From NCBI GenBank assembly GCA_029204225.1, contig CM055106.1:23904531-23968530 (forward strand): 64,000 nucleotides of DNA, written 5' to 3'. How positions within the stretch are numbered: position 1 is the stretch's first letter; every line of letters begins with the position of its first letter. A program made the position numbers and the translations under genes. Shown here piece by piece: positions 62,001 through 64,000 of the stretch. The DNA comes from Diphasiastrum complanatum (Eukaryota; Streptophyta; Lycopodiopsida; Lycopodiales; Lycopodiaceae). The notes under the pieces are model-generated. The model was not told the DNA's origin, made no database searches, and saw nothing but the letters and a program-made list of their open reading frames with translations.

Positions 62001-63107
62001 GTTGCCGCTCTAATCATTCTGTCTATTGCTCATTTCTTTTTACCATGTCCTTTAGTTCTTTTGCATTAACCATTTGTTTTGTCCATTCTTTTCATTGCAC
62101 CCTCTTTCATTCAAGCTACCATATTATACCATTTTTGGATAGAAGAAAAAGCCAAGGCACTTTCACCCACTTGCACAGATTATGAGCAAAGCATTAGCTT
62201 TTCGAATATTCATTGTGCGAGTTTCTGTAGGACCAAAAAGTGGACCAATCAGCTGTTTTGGCCTATTCTTTGGCAAAGATCCCATACTAACCTAACTTAG
62301 ATAAACTCACCCATCATTAGGAGTGCAAATCCAACAGTGCCAAATCCATTAGACCTCTGTGGAGTTATCTGGAGCCAATCTTTGTCAAAAATTTGACTCA
62401 AACATAACTTTTTCAAAAAAAAAAAAATCTTCAAGAACAAACTCGCATATTGTCCTTCTGAGTCAGTTGCACAAGTTCTTAGACCGTTGTGCGAGTTTCT
62501 TCCAATTGAAAAGGATAAATTTTGAGCAGTCAATACCATTTTTAGTCATTCCTAGTCAAAACAAACTCACACACATATTGGGGACCAGAAGTAAAACTCG
62601 CACATAATCCACTACAATTTTCCAAGTGTGCTTGTGCGAGTTTACCTTATCAAAAAAATTGATTCTACGTGACTTTGAGAGTTCTTTTTTCCATAAATAG
62701 GACTCGCACGCCTATCTAGATTGTATATCAAAACTAGCACACATCATTAGGAACTCGCACATAGTCAAATACATTTGTCTGTAAGCTAAGACCACAACAA
62801 TTTGAGAAAAATTTATGGCTAAATCACAAGGACTTTTAATTTTTCACTAAAATATCGAGTTTAAAACTGGCACACTCTGCCTTTGACCGAGTCAATTCTT
62901 GTCTGAGCCTCCAGACGTTTGTGCGAGTTTTGATTTTGTTGTGTGGGCTAAGAAATTCTAGAGATGTTGCAAGTTTTACTTTATCTGGTTTGTTAACCAC
63001 AACCCGTGTGTGCATCCGTGGCAATATCACTCTCTCCCTATCGATTTCCTGCAATATTAATGTAATCCTTACAAGTGATATCACCCTGGCAAGAGACGAT
63101 TGACAAC
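62001..63107 (+). other. Gypsy-C leader with AACTCGCAC motifs (copy 2)
   Basis: Same leader as 48541-49531. The motif (including variants such as AACTAGCACAC) occurs about a dozen times between 62215 and 62925. Confidence 0.55.
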
Positions 63108-63682
63108 ATGAGCAAGGAACATGAAGATGCACCTACTCTGCGAATTGAACGACGAATTCCTAGCATTGATGCACCAAAATACAATGGAGGTTCTGGACCC
63201 AGTCATATTCCTCCAGGATTTTGAGAATGTCTGCAAATTTTATGGTGATACCTCTGAGAACAAAAAACTATAGCTATTTCCTATTATCTTACTTGGGAAT
63301 GCTAAGGAATGGTACCTTAATCTTTAAGAATCCGATATAGTCTCTTGGGAAACCCTTACAGCAGCCCTCGCAAAATGATTCAAACCTTCTAAATTGACCC
63401 AAAGCCCTTTCATTCAACTCTCTCACATAAAGATGAGAAGGGATGAATCCGTACACAACTACATTGAGCGCTTCAAGCGTCTCAAGGTCGAATGCATTGA
63501 CAAGAAGATCACCAAAAACATAGCTATCAAACCCGTTTAGGTTGGCTTACCTAAATCTATTACAAGACAACTTAAATCAGCTGACTCATATGACCAACTG
63601 AAAGAAGTAATGAATGATGCCATCATAGAGGAGGATGAAGGATCCAATGATGACTATGATCACCGTGATTGCAAGGGGAAGG
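63108..63682 (+). pseudogene. Gypsy-C gag (copy 2)
   Basis: ATG 63108. The two early stops of copy 1 are absent here (RIERRIPSIDAPKYNGG), but a frameshift follows immediately and later stops appear (near 63270, 63377 and 63537). Then LSHIKMRRDESVHNYIERFK, VGLPKSITRQLKSADSYDQL and an acidic tail, cut at the LTR at 63683 as in copy 1. Confidence 0.8.
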
Positions 63683-64000
63683 TGTGAGAAATCATCAACT
63701 GGTTTGATCTACTTTGGTCTATGTTGATTATTTGGCAATTTAGGCCAATACGCATTTCGTACTTAGAAATAAACTTAAAAACATTTGAAATTACTACTTT
63801 TAGAAAGTGAGGGAAATTATAAAGCTGAGTTTGGACACATTCAAATTTGAATGTAATCTAGTTCATATCATAATAGGATATAGAAGTTTCTATGGAGGGA
63901 AACCAAGCTCATTAATGAGGCAGGGACTGTTATAAATAGATGTACACACGTGGGAAGAGGATGATCTTCTCTCTCCTATCTCATTTCATGCTTATACATG
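63683..64000 (+). repeat. Copia-S-type LTR start (runs off the window)
   Basis: TGTGAGAAATCATC at 63683, parallel to 50106-50460 with a small deletion near 63780. Includes GTTATAAATAGATG at about 63929 as TATA-like box. Confidence 0.7.

Overview
The window looks like repeat-dense, gene-poor nuclear DNA of a land plant. The evidence is layered wreckage of Ty1/copia and Ty3/gypsy LTR retrotransposons. Copia primer-binding sites are of the TGGTATCAGAGC (initiator tRNA-Met) type, and gypsy sites are of the TGGCGCCGTTG (tRNA-Asp type used by plant Athila/Tat-like elements) type. No intact host gene, rRNA, tRNA or CRISPR array was found. Every recognisable coding stretch carries stops, frameshifts or large deletions. 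I cannot place the species; a large-genome vascular plant is a guess. Family labels used below (Copia-1, -2, -S, -X, -E; Gypsy-A, -R, -G, -H, -C) are local to this report.

Layout. 1-3160: Copia-1, with LTR pieces at both ends and most of integrase deleted. 3245-5300: LTR scraps and a Copia-S integrase scrap. 6030-9338: Gypsy-A on the minus strand (gag, leader, tRNA-Asp PBS, LTR). 9625-13231: Copia-2, LTR to LTR with an integrase-sized deletion. 13.2-16.1 kb: mostly unassigned, plus a minus-strand copia RNase H scrap. 16.2-17.2 kb: a copia integrase that matches the part missing from Copia-2. 17.9-43.2 kb: flanked by two same-orientation Copia-S LTRs whose outer edges carry the same 5-bp TCAAG, sitting in matching Gypsy-R pol sequence. 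I read this as one old Copia-S insertion blown apart by later nested insertions. Inside it lie a second Copia-S copy with Gypsy-R RT/RNase H (23-26.1 kb), several Gypsy-G LTRs with giant GA tracts (26.1-29.0 kb), Copia-X, Gypsy-H with a long extra 3' ORF (29.9-35 kb), a Gypsy-A 3' end, and three further copia LTR/gag blocks (37.7-41.2 kb).

43.9-46.5 kb is AT-rich with no gene seen. 46.5-50.5 kb and 59.1-64.0 kb are two copies of one composite block (Copia-X / Gypsy-A LTR / Gypsy-C LTR, leader and gag / Copia-type LTR start) sharing the same element-element junctions, so they arose by segmental duplication. 50.1-54.2 kb is the most complete Copia-S copy (gag, protease, integrase, start of RT). 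54.4-58.9 kb is LTR material, CT microsatellites and an interrupted tandem array.

Main themes. Most of the long CT/GA microsatellites sit at one position in LTRs, downstream of a TATA-like box, and appear to have grown from a short pyrimidine tract still visible in unexpanded copies. Leaders and U3 regions of several unrelated elements are packed with short element-specific, often CG-containing motifs. Gypsy-H encodes an additional ORF between integrase and 3' LTR with a Pro/Ser/Thr-rich stretch, a coiled coil and a C-terminal domain conserved in a second copy.
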